Below the pieces are notes generated by a model, which was given only the letters and a program-made list of their open reading frames with translations, did no database searches and was not told where the DNA came from. A program made the translations under genes and the position numbers. From Lachnospiraceae bacterium (GTDB lineage: Bacteria > Bacillota > Clostridia > Lachnospirales > Lachnospiraceae), in assembly GCA_029012365.1 (NCBI GenBank), contig JAQXLY010000024.1, positions 1-33,923 on the forward strand: 33,923 bases of DNA, given 5' to 3'. How positions within the stretch are numbered: position 1 is the first letter of the stretch; each line of letters starts with the position of its first letter. Shown one piece after another: positions 21,906 through 31,500 of this stretch.

Positions 21906-22637
21906 CTAGCGAAGTAAAGCGTCATGCCCGTTCAACATTTCGATAACCTTTTCCCTGACATAGGCACCCGGATGCTTTTGAACCTCCGGCGGGAGCTCGT
22001 TTAAGTGAATCGGTTTACCGAATTCAATAATAACCTTAGTGCGGCGAAGCCACGGTTTATGATTTTCAAATAAATCATCGGTGCCGGTGATGGCAACCGG
22101 AATAATCGGACAGCCGGTCTTCTGTGCCGGTTTCAGGCTTCCGTCCTTAAACGGAAGAGGGTCTTTCTCATGGCTTCTGGTACCTTCCGGCGCGATGAAA
22201 ATAGAGTAGCCGTCCTTTATGTAATCGATGCAGGTGAGGATAACCTTCATACCGGCACGGAGGTCGGAACGGTCCAGAAAAAGACAGTTCACGTTTAACA
22301 TCCAGAGATTTAAAAAAGGTACCTTCTTAATCTCTTTTTTTGCAACAAATCCGGTAAGGTTGGGTACGGCGATGTAGCCGAGGGCGGCATCCAATATGCT
22401 GCGGTGATTGGCTGCGTATAGTACCGGTGTATCCTTCGGAATGTTTTCAAGACCCTTAACAATTCGTTTCATTCCGCCCGGCCACATGGCAGCACGAAAG
22501 GCACCCCGCACAATACATTGTGAAATGCGGCTGGCAAGCTTCCGGTTGAATTTACGAAGCAGCAAAAGTAATAAGCAAACCGGAAAAAACAAAATAAAAA
22601 ATATTATAATAACAAAAAGAGCGGCGATGGTTCTCAT
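21906..22637 (-). CDS. plsC: 1-acyl-sn-glycerol-3-phosphate acyltransferase (PlsC-like), 243 aa
   Basis: This is a membrane-bound acyltransferase making phosphatidic acid for phospholipid synthesis. An N-terminal hydrophobic helix (about 3-27) precedes the catalytic motif NHRSILD (HX4D, about residue 78), the substrate motif LFLDRSDLRAG, FIAPEGTRSHEKDPLPFKDG (glycerol-phosphate binding) and VIPVAITGTDDLF. All four acyltransferase motifs are present. It starts with ATG after TAGGAGG and is the third gene of the pncB-vanY-plsC unit, eleven bases after vanY. Exact substrate preference cannot be judged. Confidence 0.9.
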   Translation of the reverse strand: MRTIAALFVIIIFFILFFPVCLLLLLLRKFNRKLASRISQCIVRGAFRAAMWPGGMKRIVKGLENIPKDTPVLYAANHRSILDAALGYIAVPNLTGFVAKKEIKKVPFLNLWMLNVNCLFLDRSDLRAGMKVILTCIDYIKDGYSIFIAPEGTRSHEKDPLPFKDGSLKPAQKTGCPIIPVAITGTDDLFENHKPWLRRTKVIIEFGKPIHLNELPPEVQKHPGAYVREKVIEMLNGHDALLR

Positions 22638-22647
22638 AAATTACCTC

Positions 22648-23562
22648 CTAATGATATTGTCTGTAGATAGCCAGATAGCTTTCGGCAGTTGTGTCGATAA
22701 ACGGTGTGGTATCAAGGTATTCTGCGGATAATGAAGACGGAACCCCGTAGTATTCGTCTAAGGTAAGTCCGGTTCTGTAAAGATATTCCGCAAGCTCGTC
22801 TCCGACATAACGGATATGCCACGGCTCGTAATTGTAGCCGGTAATGTCTTCTTTGTCTTTCGGATATCGCAAAATAAACCCGAAACGGTGTGCATTTTCT
22901 GCGACCCAGATGCCCTCCGGAGTGTCTGCAAAGGTATCTTCGAGTCCAAACCCTTCCGAAGCACAGGAAATATCAATGGCAAGACCGGTCTGGTGCTCGC
23001 TTCTGCCGGGAGCTGCGGAGTAGCGGTTCGTATGGGCTGTGCCGTAAACCGCCAGATTAGTGGCGTATATTGTATATTGTCTGGCATAGGAACGATAAGC
23101 GGAAATTCCGTACAGGGTAAGCCCTGCTTCCTCATAGGCGGCATCAAAAAGCTCTGCCAGCGCTTCTGCGGCTTCCGGTGTCATCTTAGCTTTATCAATA
23201 CTTGTGTCGGAAAACGGAAAAAGAACATCCGGTGTAGTGAGACCCTCCGGAACAAAATCGTCGGGAAGCGGGTATTCACGGTTCACCAGATAGGTTACGG
23301 TGGAGGTATCCGTGTTGACCGTGACCGGAGCAGGAGTCGGTGTCGCGGTCGGTTCCGGTGTGGCAGTCGGCTCCGGTGTTGTGTGCGACCCCGGTGTGGC
23401 AGTCGTTTCCTTTGAATCGGGTGCCGGCGTGGTGTGAGCGCCGGTATGGTCAGCTTCACCGTTTTCCCTGTTTTGGTTACAGCCGCCAAAGAATAGTGTA
23501 ATACCAATGCCCAAAGCCCATATGAAAGAGCATATGGCTAAAGGACGTAAAATTTTTCTCAT
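22648..23562 (-). CDS. D-alanyl-D-alanine carboxypeptidase, M15 VanY type, lipoprotein, 304 aa
   Basis: This is a cell-wall peptidase trimming D-Ala from stem peptides on the outer face of the membrane. The signal segment (about 5-27) ends FFGGC, a plausible lipoprotein site. A Thr/Pro-rich linker with PTATPEPTATPEP repeats spans about 45-85. The VanY catalytic domain shows SAYRSYARQYTIY, the zinc motif SEHQTGLAIDIS and EPWHIRYVG. The start is set at MRKILRPL; AGGAGG is a rather distant 14 bases upstream. An upstream TTG in frame would put a charged stretch ahead of the signal peptide. It is 39 bases after pncB. Confidence 0.88.
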   Translation of the reverse strand: MRKILRPLAICSFIWALGIGITLFFGGCNQNRENGEADHTGAHTTPAPDSKETTATPGSHTTPEPTATPEPTATPTPAPVTVNTDTSTVTYLVNREYPLPDDFVPEGLTTPDVLFPFSDTSIDKAKMTPEAAEALAELFDAAYEEAGLTLYGISAYRSYARQYTIYATNLAVYGTAHTNRYSAAPGRSEHQTGLAIDISCASEGFGLEDTFADTPEGIWVAENAHRFGFILRYPKDKEDITGYNYEPWHIRYVGDELAEYLYRTGLTLDEYYGVPSSLSAEYLDTTPFIDTTAESYLAIYRQYH

Positions 23563-23601
23563 GAAATACTTCTTTACCTCCTGTTCATTTGTAAGCAAAG
23601 G

Positions 23602-25065
23602 TCAGATACGACGTTTGTTTTTGGAGTGGATGCTGTCTAACAGCTCCTGTTTTGTCTGATATAACCGTTTGGAGAGGTCGACATAAACCTCCTGCGGATT
23701 GGCAAAACGCTTGGTTTCATCCCAGAGGGTATCCATTTCGGCACTACAGTAGTCCCTGATTTCCATGACGGACGGTGACTCATAGACACAGACACCGTTT
23801 ACGAATACCGGAACCAAAAGCTCTCTCACCTGATAGGTGCCCGGCTGTAGCAATGTCTGTTTCCAGGTGGATACCGGGTCAAAAAGCAGAAGAGGTTCAT
23901 TTTCGTTGATTACCTCGTCGGCAAAGGCAATTAAATCCGCCTTGATTTTTCCGGTACCCGTATCGTAAATCCGGAATACGGTTTTATTGCCCGGATTGGT
24001 AATCTTTGCCGGATTTTCGGACAGCTTGATTTTCGGCCGGAATTCACCGTCCTGCAAGACAGCTGCCAGCTTGTAAACGCCTCCGAAGGCCGGACAGTCC
24101 TTAGATGTAATCAGGTTGGTTCCTACACCCCATGAATTGATTTTCGCACCCTGCAGATTCAGAGATTCAATCAGGTATTCATCCAAATCGCTGGAGGCGC
24201 AGATGGAGGCATCCAAAAAACCGGCATCGTCTAACATTTTTCTGGCTTTTTTGGAAAGATAGGCAAGGTCGCCGCTGTCCAGGCGGATGCCGTAACGTGC
24301 CGGTATTTTGCCTGCATCGCGCAGCTCGGTAAATACCTTTATTGCATTCGGAACGCCGGAACGAAGGGTGTCGTAGGTGTCGACAAGGAGTGTTACGTTC
24401 TGCGGGTAAAGTTCTGCATATCTGCGGAAAGCGGTTAATTCATCTTCAAAGCTCATAATCCAGCTGTGGGCATGGGTGCCGAGAGCCGGAACCTGAAACA
24501 TTTTTGCGGCAAGTACATTACTTGTGCCGATGCAGCCGCCAATCATGGCAGCACGGGCACCGTAGGTACCGGCATCCGGTCCCTGTGCACGGCGCAGACC
24601 GAATTCCATAACACCGCCGCCTTTTGCCGCATAGCAGACGCGGGAGGCCTTGGTGGCAATGAGACTTTGATGGTTTACCATGGTGAGAATAGCGGTCTCC
24701 ACGAGCTGAGCCTCCATAATCGGCGCAATGACCTTCACAAGCGGCTCCATAGGAAATACAACACTTCCCTCAGGAATAGCGTAAATGCTTCCCGAGAAGC
24801 GGAACGCGGAAAGATAGGAAAGAAAGTCCTCATCAAACGAATTCAGGCTGCGAAGGTATTCAATATCCTCCGCATCAAAGCGCAGATTTTTAATATAGTC
24901 AATGACCTGGTCAAGCCCTGCGCAGACGGCGTAGCCGCCGCCGGACGGATTGCTTCTGTAAAAGGCATCAAAGACAACGATGTCGTTACGGTTGTTTTTA
25001 TAGTAGCCCTGCATCATGGTAATTTCGTAAAAATCGGTGAGCAGGGTCAGATTCTGGTCTGTCAT
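23602..25065 (-). CDS. pncB: Nicotinate phosphoribosyltransferase, 487 aa
   Basis: PncB joins nicotinate with PRPP, using ATP, to give nicotinate mononucleotide in NAD salvage. Family segments: TDFYEITMMQGYYKN (10-24), FRSNP-like FYRSNPSGGGYAVCAG, FGLRRAQGPDAG, ALGTHAHSWIMSF containing the phospho-His region, RLDSGDLAYLSKKARKML, SSDLDEY and WGVGTNLIT. The length fits the Firmicute enzyme. AAGGAGG lies before the ATG. It is first in its operon; a weak promoter is proposed. Its product feeds the NAD(H) pool used by the hydrogenase, but no shared control was seen. Confidence 0.96.
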   Translation of the reverse strand: MTDQNLTLLTDFYEITMMQGYYKNNRNDIVVFDAFYRSNPSGGGYAVCAGLDQVIDYIKNLRFDAEDIEYLRSLNSFDEDFLSYLSAFRFSGSIYAIPEGSVVFPMEPLVKVIAPIMEAQLVETAILTMVNHQSLIATKASRVCYAAKGGGVMEFGLRRAQGPDAGTYGARAAMIGGCIGTSNVLAAKMFQVPALGTHAHSWIMSFEDELTAFRRYAELYPQNVTLLVDTYDTLRSGVPNAIKVFTELRDAGKIPARYGIRLDSGDLAYLSKKARKMLDDAGFLDASICASSDLDEYLIESLNLQGAKINSWGVGTNLITSKDCPAFGGVYKLAAVLQDGEFRPKIKLSENPAKITNPGNKTVFRIYDTGTGKIKADLIAFADEVINENEPLLLFDPVSTWKQTLLQPGTYQVRELLVPVFVNGVCVYESPSVMEIRDYCSAEMDTLWDETKRFANPQEVYVDLSKRLYQTKQELLDSIHSKNKRRI

Positions 25066-25084
25066 AAGTGAACCTCCTTGGAAA

Positions 25085-25113
25085 CTTTGTCATAATCATA
25101 GTATATTTTTTGC
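25085..25113 (-). promoter_or_regulatory. Possible promoter of pncB-vanY-plsC
   Basis: On the minus strand TGGACT (25108-25113) and TATGAT (25085-25090) are separated by 17 bases. The -10 would lie about 20 bases before the ATG, leaving a very short leader that still includes AAGGAGG. Confidence 0.4.
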
Positions 25114-25227
25114 AAGAAGTCCAGCAGAAAGTCAACAAAATACACGAAAAAGCAAATTTGTAAAGATGAAAGTTGCACAAAAAGGCAAAACAGAGATATT
25201 TGGTATAGTGCCAAACGCGGTAAAAAC

Positions 25228-25257
25228 TTGACAAATTTGAAATAGATAAAATATAAT
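25228..25257 (+). promoter_or_regulatory. Promoter of the MBOAT-DHHW operon
   Basis: Perfect TTGACA (25228-25233) and perfect TATAAT (25252-25257) are 18 bases apart. They lie about 50 bases before the MBOAT start. Just downstream, at the expected transcript start, is the palindrome GTTGTGACAAC (25271-25281), which could be an operator. Confidence 0.75.
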
Positions 25258-25307
25258 TTAAATGGTTACAGTTGTGACAACGATTCGATAAAAGGGAAGT
25301 ATAAAGT

Positions 25308-26735
25308 ATGTTATTTACCAGTATGGAGTTTTTATTTCTGTTTTTCCCAATTGTGCTTGTGGGATATTATCTATTTCCGCATAGATTGAGAAATTACTTG
25401 TTGCTTGTTTCCAGTCTGTTTTTCTATGCATGGGGAGAGCCTAAATTTGTTTTTATTATGCTGGGGTCCATTGTACTGAATTACATTGCGGCGCGGTGGA
25501 TAGAACGGCTCGGAAGAAAGAAGCGTGTCAGGAAAACAGTTTTAATACTGACGGTTTTGATTAACATAAGCCTTTTGTTTGTTTTTAAATACTTAAATTT
25601 TGTAACGGAGCTATTGCAAAAGCCTCTGTCTGCCTGTGGAGTGTCCTTAAAGGTGACTGAGATTGCACTGCCGATCGGAATTTCCTTCTTTACTTTTCAG
25701 GCGCTAAGCTACGTAGTTGATGTGTATCGGGGGATTCCGGCACAGAAAAATATATGTAATCTGGGATTGTACATATCCTTATTTCCGCAGCTGATTGCGG
25801 GACCAATCGTGCGCTATACCACGATTATGGACCAAATAAAGCGCCGCGTGATTACATGGGACGATTTCTCAAAGGGAATGCTTCGTTTTTTATACGGTTT
25901 TAATAAAAAAATGCTGCTTGCCAATCTGCTTTCAAAGGTTGCGGATGCCGCGTTTGCAGCAAAAGAGCTGAGCGTCGGAATGGCGTGGCTTGGTGCAATA
26001 GCCTATGCACTTCAGATTTATTTTGATTTCAGCGGATATTCAGAGATGGCAATAGGCCTGGGACAGATGTTCGGATTTCATTTCCTGGAGAATTTTAACT
26101 ACCCGTATATTTCAAAAACGGTTTCGGAGTTTTGGAGACGCTGGCACATTTCTCTCGGAACGTGGTTCCGGGATTATGTGTATTTTCCGTTAGGCGGTTC
26201 CAGGGTGAAATCGAAGTGGAGGTTAGTGTTCAATCTGTCGGTGGTCTGGCTGGCTACTGGAATATGGCATGGGGCAAACTGGACTTTTCTCTTATGGGGT
26301 GCGCTTCATGGTATTATAATCATTGCGGAGAAATTACTTGTGTTGCCGGATAGATTAAAAAACGGACGGATTGCCTCTGTTGGGTATCAGGTGTTTACTA
26401 TGGCGGCAGTGTTGTTCGGCTGGGTTCTTTTCCGGGCTGACGGAATTTCACAGGCAGTTACATATATGAAAGCGATGCTGGCACTGAATGGGAATGCATG
26501 GATAGATGACACAATGCTTTTCCATCTGCGGGAACACGGAGTGCTGCTGGCTGCAGGAATCATTTGTGCATTGCCTTTGTTCAGATGCCTTGGGGAGGCA
26601 TTTAAGAAAAAAGGCGGCTGGCTTTCTGCGGGAGCGGAATATATTGCCAGCGGAACACAGGCAGTCCTCTTTTTACTCAGCGTGTCGTATCTTGTGATGG
26701 ATGCACACAATCCGTTTATTTATTTCAATTTCTAG
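25308..26735 (+). CDS. MBOAT-family O-acyltransferase (AlgI/DltB-like), 475 aa
   Basis: This is an integral membrane acyltransferase that moves acetyl groups across the membrane onto a surface polysaccharide or wall polymer. There are about ten hydrophobic segments. The family signature FWRRWHISLGTWFRDY begins at residue 275 with conserved His280; the second conserved His321 lies in GIWHGANWTFLLWGALHG. An early FSGYSEMAIGLGQMFGF segment and YFPLGGSR are typical for AlgI. AAGGGAAG precedes the ATG. It has a strong promoter and forms an operon with the DHHW protein nine bases downstream, the usual AlgI-AlgJ/X type pairing. Confidence 0.93.
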   Translation: MLFTSMEFLFLFFPIVLVGYYLFPHRLRNYLLLVSSLFFYAWGEPKFVFIMLGSIVLNYIAARWIERLGRKKRVRKTVLILTVLINISLLFVFKYLNFVTELLQKPLSACGVSLKVTEIALPIGISFFTFQALSYVVDVYRGIPAQKNICNLGLYISLFPQLIAGPIVRYTTIMDQIKRRVITWDDFSKGMLRFLYGFNKKMLLANLLSKVADAAFAAKELSVGMAWLGAIAYALQIYFDFSGYSEMAIGLGQMFGFHFLENFNYPYISKTVSEFWRRWHISLGTWFRDYVYFPLGGSRVKSKWRLVFNLSVVWLATGIWHGANWTFLLWGALHGIIIIAEKLLVLPDRLKNGRIASVGYQVFTMAAVLFGWVLFRADGISQAVTYMKAMLALNGNAWIDDTMLFHLREHGVLLAAGIICALPLFRCLGEAFKKKGGWLSAGAEYIASGTQAVLFLLSVSYLVMDAHNPFIYFNF

Positions 26736-26744
26736 GGGTAATAT

Positions 26745-27935
26745 ATGATTAAAAGAAGAAAGGTGCATGGAAGAGAAATTGCTACAATCTGTGTATTAGT
26801 GTTCCTTGGTGTGTTCTCTATTTGTAATGCAAAACTTGTAAAGGAACCGTTAAAGCAATTTGTAAAAGGTGATGCCGGCTTTACTGAATTTACAAAAGAG
26901 ATTCGGGACGCATATACTTCGGAACGCTTGTCAATGAAGAACCCGTTCATTTGTATAAACGGATTATTTTCAAGGCTGATTGGACAGCGGGTGTGCAATG
27001 AGGTAGTCCTGCTGGAAAACGATATGCTTAGTTTGACAGTAAAACGATATAATATGAAAAAACAGGCTGCAGCGATTACGGAGCTGGATAAGCATCTAAA
27101 GAAGCAGAAGATTCCGTTTTTGTATGTACAGGCTCCATACAAGGAAGAGCCTGAGGATATCCTGTATCCGGTCGGAGTAACATCCTACGCGAATGAAAAT
27201 GCCGATGAATTACTCGGAAGATTGAAGGATGAACAGGTGGAGTTCCTTGATTTGCGTCCGTATCTTAGCGCAAATGTGGATTTAATTAATAAGTATTATT
27301 TTAAAACAGACCATCATTGGAATTTTACGGGTGCCTTTGTGGGATTCGGGAAAATCGCGGAGAAAGTAGCGGTGATGTTCCCGGAAAAGGAAATAGATTT
27401 GACCTATACTAAGTGGGAACAGTGGGAAAGTCATACACTGGAAAAATGGTTTCTTGGCAGCAGGGGAAAGCGTGTAGGTATGTTGTTTGCCGGAGTCGAC
27501 GATATTACATGGTATACGCCGAAATTTGAGACAAATATGTATCGTTCGGTACCAAAGTATAACGCGGTGTTTGAGGGAGATTTTGTAAAAACCAATATCC
27601 GGGAAAAATATATAGAGAAAAAAGATTATTTTAAAGATAATCCATACTGTTTATATATTGGCGGAGATTATCCGATTGTACATCATAAAAATTATTTACC
27701 GGTAACGGATATGAAGCTGCTAATTGTGAAAGATTCCTATACATCACCGGTTCAGGCGTACCTGTCCACAATGTTTACGGAAATTGATGTAATCGACCCA
27801 CGTCATTTTAAGGAAACCGGTGTGGCAGAGTATGTAAAAGAGAGTCAGCCGGATTTGGTAATCCTAATGATGAATCCGAGTGTGTTCGGAGTCTCAGACT
27901 ATATGGATTTCGGGGTAAATAAACAGGAAAAGTAA
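26745..27935 (+). CDS. DHHW/AlgX-like SGNH-fold protein, 396 aa
   Basis: This is a membrane-anchored extracellular partner of the MBOAT protein. Residues 10-30 form an uncleaved membrane anchor. The named motif DHHW is at 189-192 within YYFKTDHHWNFTGAF; with Asp and His it resembles the catalytic pair of AlgJ/AlgX acetyltransferases. A late KDSYTSPVQAYLSTMF segment (about 330) supplies the probable nucleophile Ser of the SGNH fold. It likely completes acetyl transfer to the polymer outside the cell. The polymer is unknown. GGGGTAA gives only a modest ribosome site. No clear terminator follows. Confidence 0.88.
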   Translation: MIKRRKVHGREIATICVLVFLGVFSICNAKLVKEPLKQFVKGDAGFTEFTKEIRDAYTSERLSMKNPFICINGLFSRLIGQRVCNEVVLLENDMLSLTVKRYNMKKQAAAITELDKHLKKQKIPFLYVQAPYKEEPEDILYPVGVTSYANENADELLGRLKDEQVEFLDLRPYLSANVDLINKYYFKTDHHWNFTGAFVGFGKIAEKVAVMFPEKEIDLTYTKWEQWESHTLEKWFLGSRGKRVGMLFAGVDDITWYTPKFETNMYRSVPKYNAVFEGDFVKTNIREKYIEKKDYFKDNPYCLYIGGDYPIVHHKNYLPVTDMKLLIVKDSYTSPVQAYLSTMFTEIDVIDPRHFKETGVAEYVKESQPDLVILMMNPSVFGVSDYMDFGVNKQEK

Positions 27936-27962
27936 GTATTTGTCAGGATATGTTTTTTTTAC

Positions 27963-27991
27963 TTGACATTTTTGAAAATCGACCGTATACT
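27963..27991 (+). promoter_or_regulatory. Promoter of the ileS T-box transcript
   Basis: Perfect TTGACA (27963-27968) and TATACT (27986-27991) are exactly 17 bases apart. The transcript would begin near 27998, about 20 bases before T-box stem I. Confidence 0.85.
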
Positions 27992-28017
27992 ATAATATAA
28001 TTGAATTTACAACAAAA

Positions 28018-28260
28018 AGACGTTGAGAAAGAGAGTACACATCGGTAAAAGGCACAGCGAGTCCGGGACAGTGGAAGCCGGGTGCGAGTAGCGGATGCAT
28101 GGAAAATCACTTTTGAGTTGCAGGTCGAAAGCATTGCCAGTAGACCGCGCCGGGACTTTCCCGTTACAGAAAGGAAGTATAAACGGCATACGCCGGAGTA
28201 CCGAATAGGTGGTATAGCGAGACTTTGGGTCCTCGTCCTGTTTTGGACGGGGACCTTTAT
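28018..28260 (+). ncRNA. T-box leader, isoleucine specifier
   Basis: This is a tRNA-sensing riboswitch. Stem I begins with GAGAAAGAGAGTACAC; an apical AGTGGAAGC loop and the specifier region GGAAAATCAC with ATC (28106-28108, Ile) lie on it. The T-box proper AGGTGGTATAGCG is at 28207-28219; its TGGT bulge complements an ACCA tRNA end. A terminator follows. Uncharged tRNA-Ile should stabilise the antiterminator and allow transcription into ileS, which is the next gene and agrees with the ATC specifier. Confidence 0.92.
28228..28260 (+). terminator. T-box terminator hairpin
   Basis: GGTCCTCGTCC (28228-28238) pairs over 11 bp, with one G-U, to GGACGGGGACC (28245-28255) around a six-base loop, then CTTTATGTTTT-type T-rich bases. 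It is the regulated stop of the T-box leader. Confidence 0.88.
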
Positions 28261-28548
28261 GTTTTCTCTGAATCCCCTCTCTTGTTGAGGGGCGGAGCTT
28301 TCATAGCCTGATTTTTTGTTTTTGTTATATGTTTCGGATGTAAGTTTTTCTAATTGCTCCGGGAATGTTTGCTGAAGATGCATGCAACCGACTCTTACGC
28401 GCCATCCGTGCCGCGTGCGAGTCTTGCCCGGGCGTCCTGTCCGTGCATTGCAGTAGGAGAACCTATTCAAAAAATCAAAATTTGAAAGAGGTAGTTTATT
28501 TTAATTGTCTTTTTTAGATTCCGTAACTAGGAAAAAAGGAGGAGTACT
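28261..28548 (+). other. Unexplained structured leader between the T-box and ileS
   Basis: These 288 bases hold no credible gene. There is a small hairpin CCCCTC / GAGGGG (28274-28292), a T-rich tract (28311-28325), and then a GC-rich block at 28355-28455. The block has a 12-bp stem (around 28390-28401 with 28412-28423, one mismatch and one G-U) flanked by CCGGG and CCCGG. A usual T-box gene has a short gap here. It could be an extra RNA element, a relic of an inserted repeat, or hold a second promoter; I cannot tell. Confidence 0.4.
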
Positions 28549-31500
28549 ATGCTGTATAACAAGGTTGACACGAATATGAATTTCGTGGAAAGAGAAAAGG
28601 AAGTTGAAAAGTTCTGGAAGGACGAGAAGATTTTCGAAAAGAGTATTGAAGCGAGAAAGCAGGGAGAAACCTATACGTTTTATGACGGACCGCCGACTGC
28701 GAACGGAAAGCCTCACATCGGTCATGTGCTGACCCGTGTTATTAAGGATATGATTCCGCGTTACCGCACGATGAAGGGTTATATGGTGCCGCGTAAGGCA
28801 GGCTGGGATACCCACGGTCTCCCGGTAGAGATTGAGGTTGAAAAGCTTCTGGGCCTTGACGGTAAGGATCAGATTGAACAGTATGGTCTGGAGCCGTTTA
28901 TTGACAAGTGTAAGGAAAGTGTCTGGAAGTACAAGGGTATGTGGGAGGATTTTTCCTCTACGGTTGGCTTCTGGGCGGATATGGATAATCCGTATGTAAC
29001 CTATCATGACGATTATATCGAGTCCGAATGGTGGGCGCTCCGCCGGATTTGGGATAAAGGGCTGCTTTATAAGGGTTTTAAGATTGTACCGTACTGTCCG
29101 CGCTGCGGTACGCCGCTTTCCTCCGCCGAGGTGGCACAGGGTTATAAGGATGTGAAGGAACGCTCCGCTGTTGCCCGTTTTAAGGTAGTCGGTGAGGACG
29201 CTTATATTCTGGCATGGACGACGACTCCGTGGACCCTGCCGAGCAACGTGGCACTCTGCGTAAATCCGAACGAGCGTTACGCAAAGGTTGCGGCTGCGGA
29301 CGGCTATACCTATTATATGGCGGAGGCACTTCTTGATACGGTACTCGGAAAGCTTGCTACCGAGGAAAAACCGGCGTATACCATGCTTGAAACCTATGTC
29401 GGTAAGGATTTGGAATACAAGGAATACGAGCCGCTGTTTGACTGCGCGGTCGAAATCTGCAAAAAGCAAAATAAAAAAGCCTACTATGTAGTATGTGACA
29501 ATTATGTAACCCTGACCGACGGTACCGGCGTGGTACACATTGCTCCGGCCTTCGGTGAAGACGATGCCAATGTAGGAAAAAAATATGACCTGCCGTTTGT
29601 ACAGCTGGTAGACGGTAAGGGTGAAATGACAGAGGAGACTCCGTATGCAGGTGTGTTTGTCAAGAAGGCAGACCCGATGGTGCTTGCGGATTTAGATAAA
29701 AAGGGGTTACTATTTGATGCACCGAAGTTTGAGCACAGTTATCCGCATTGCTGGAGATGCGATACGCCGCTCATCTACTACGCACGTGAGTCGTGGTACA
29801 TCAGAGAGACCGCGGTAAAGGACGATTTGATCCGCAACAACAATACGATTAACTGGATTCCGGAGTCTATCGGTAAGGGCCGTTTCGGTAACTGGCTGGA
29901 AAATATTCAGGACTGGGCAATTTCACGTAATCGTTACTGGGGTACACCGCTTAACATCTGGGAGTGTGAATGCGGTCACAGGCATTGTGTAGAGAGCCGC
30001 GACGAGTTGTACCGTATGAGTGGTATGGAAGAGGCAAAGACCGTGGAATTCCACCGTCCGTATATTGATGCCATTACCTTAAATTGTCCGGAGTGCGGAA
30101 AGAAGATGACCCGTGTGCCGGAGGTTCTGGACTGCTGGTTTGACTCCGGTGCGATGCCGTTTGCACAGCATCATTATCCGTTTGAGAATAAGGAATTGTT
30201 TGAAAAGCAGTTCCCGGCACAGTTCATTTCCGAGGCAGTTGACCAGACAAGAGGCTGGTTCCATTCCCTTCTTGCAGAATCTACGCTTTTGTTTAACAAG
30301 GCTCCGTATGAGAATGTTATCGTTCTCGGACATGTGCAGGATGAAAACGGTCAGAAGATGAGTAAGAGTAAGGGAAATGCGGTTGACCCGTTTGAGGCAC
30401 TGGAGAAGTTCGGCGCGGATGCAATCCGCTGGTACTTCTACATCAATTCCGCACCGTGGCTGCCGAACCGTTTCCACGATAAGGCAGTTGTGGAAGGTCA
30501 GAGAAAGTTCATGGGTACGCTTTGGAACACCTACGCATTCTTTGTACTGTATGCAAATATCGATGAGTTTGATGCGACAAAGTACACGCTGGAGTACGAT
30601 AAGCTTTCTGTTATGGATAAGTGGCTCCTTTCTAAGTTAAACAGTGTGGTTGGTGCCGTAGACGATAATCTGGGACACTACCGTATCCCGGAGGCCGCAA
30701 GAGCATTGCAGGAGTTCGTGGATGAGATGAGTAACTGGTATGTACGCCGCGGCAGAGAGCGTTTCTGGGCAAAGGGCATGGAGCAGGATAAGATTAACGC
30801 TTACATGACGCTTTATACCGCTCTTGTGACGATTGCAAAGACCGCAGCGCCGATGATTCCGTTTATGGCAGAGGAAATCTACCGCAATCTTGTCTGCAGC
30901 CTGGATAAGAGCGCACCGGAGAGCGTACACCTTTGTGATTTCCCTGAGGCTAAGCTGTCCTGGATTGATAAGAACTTAGAAGACAACATGGAGCGCGTTC
31001 TCGGCATCGTTGTACTTGGCCGTGCGGCAAGAAATACCGCAAACATCAAGCAGCGTCAGCCAATCGGAACCATGTATGTGAAGTCTGAGGAGGGTGAGCT
31101 TCCGGCATTCTTTAACGAGATTATTGCGGATGAGTTAAATGTTAAGAAGGTGGTATTCACGACCGATGTGCGTGATTTTACCTCTTACACGTTTAAGCCG
31201 CAGTTAAAGACGCTCGGCAAGCGTTTCGGCAGCCGCTTAAATGCGCTTCGTACCGTACTCACTGAGCTCGACGGCAATGCGGCAATGGATGAGTTAAACG
31301 CAACCGGCAAACTCACCGTAACCGTAGAAGGTGTGGCAGAGGAGCTGGCAACCGAAGACCTCTTAATCGAATCTGCACAGAAGGAGGGTTATGTATCCGA
31401 GGCAGACGGAGGAGTAACCGTTGTGCTTGATACGAACCTGACCGCTGAGTTAATCGAGGAAGGATATGTCAGAGAGCTTATTTCCAAGGTACAGACGATG

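Noticed and set aside
23290..23430. Repetitive DNA in the vanY-like gene as a minisatellite
   Set aside because: The repeats encode a Thr/Pro-rich linker (PTATPEP) usual in wall-associated lipoproteins; no independent element is needed.
27943..28470. Long open frame on the minus strand (175 codons) across the T-box region, and a 68-codon plus frame at 28082-28288
   Set aside because: Both cover conserved T-box RNA elements and the terminator stem, have unlikely amino-acid composition and no ribosome site; the RNA explains the region.
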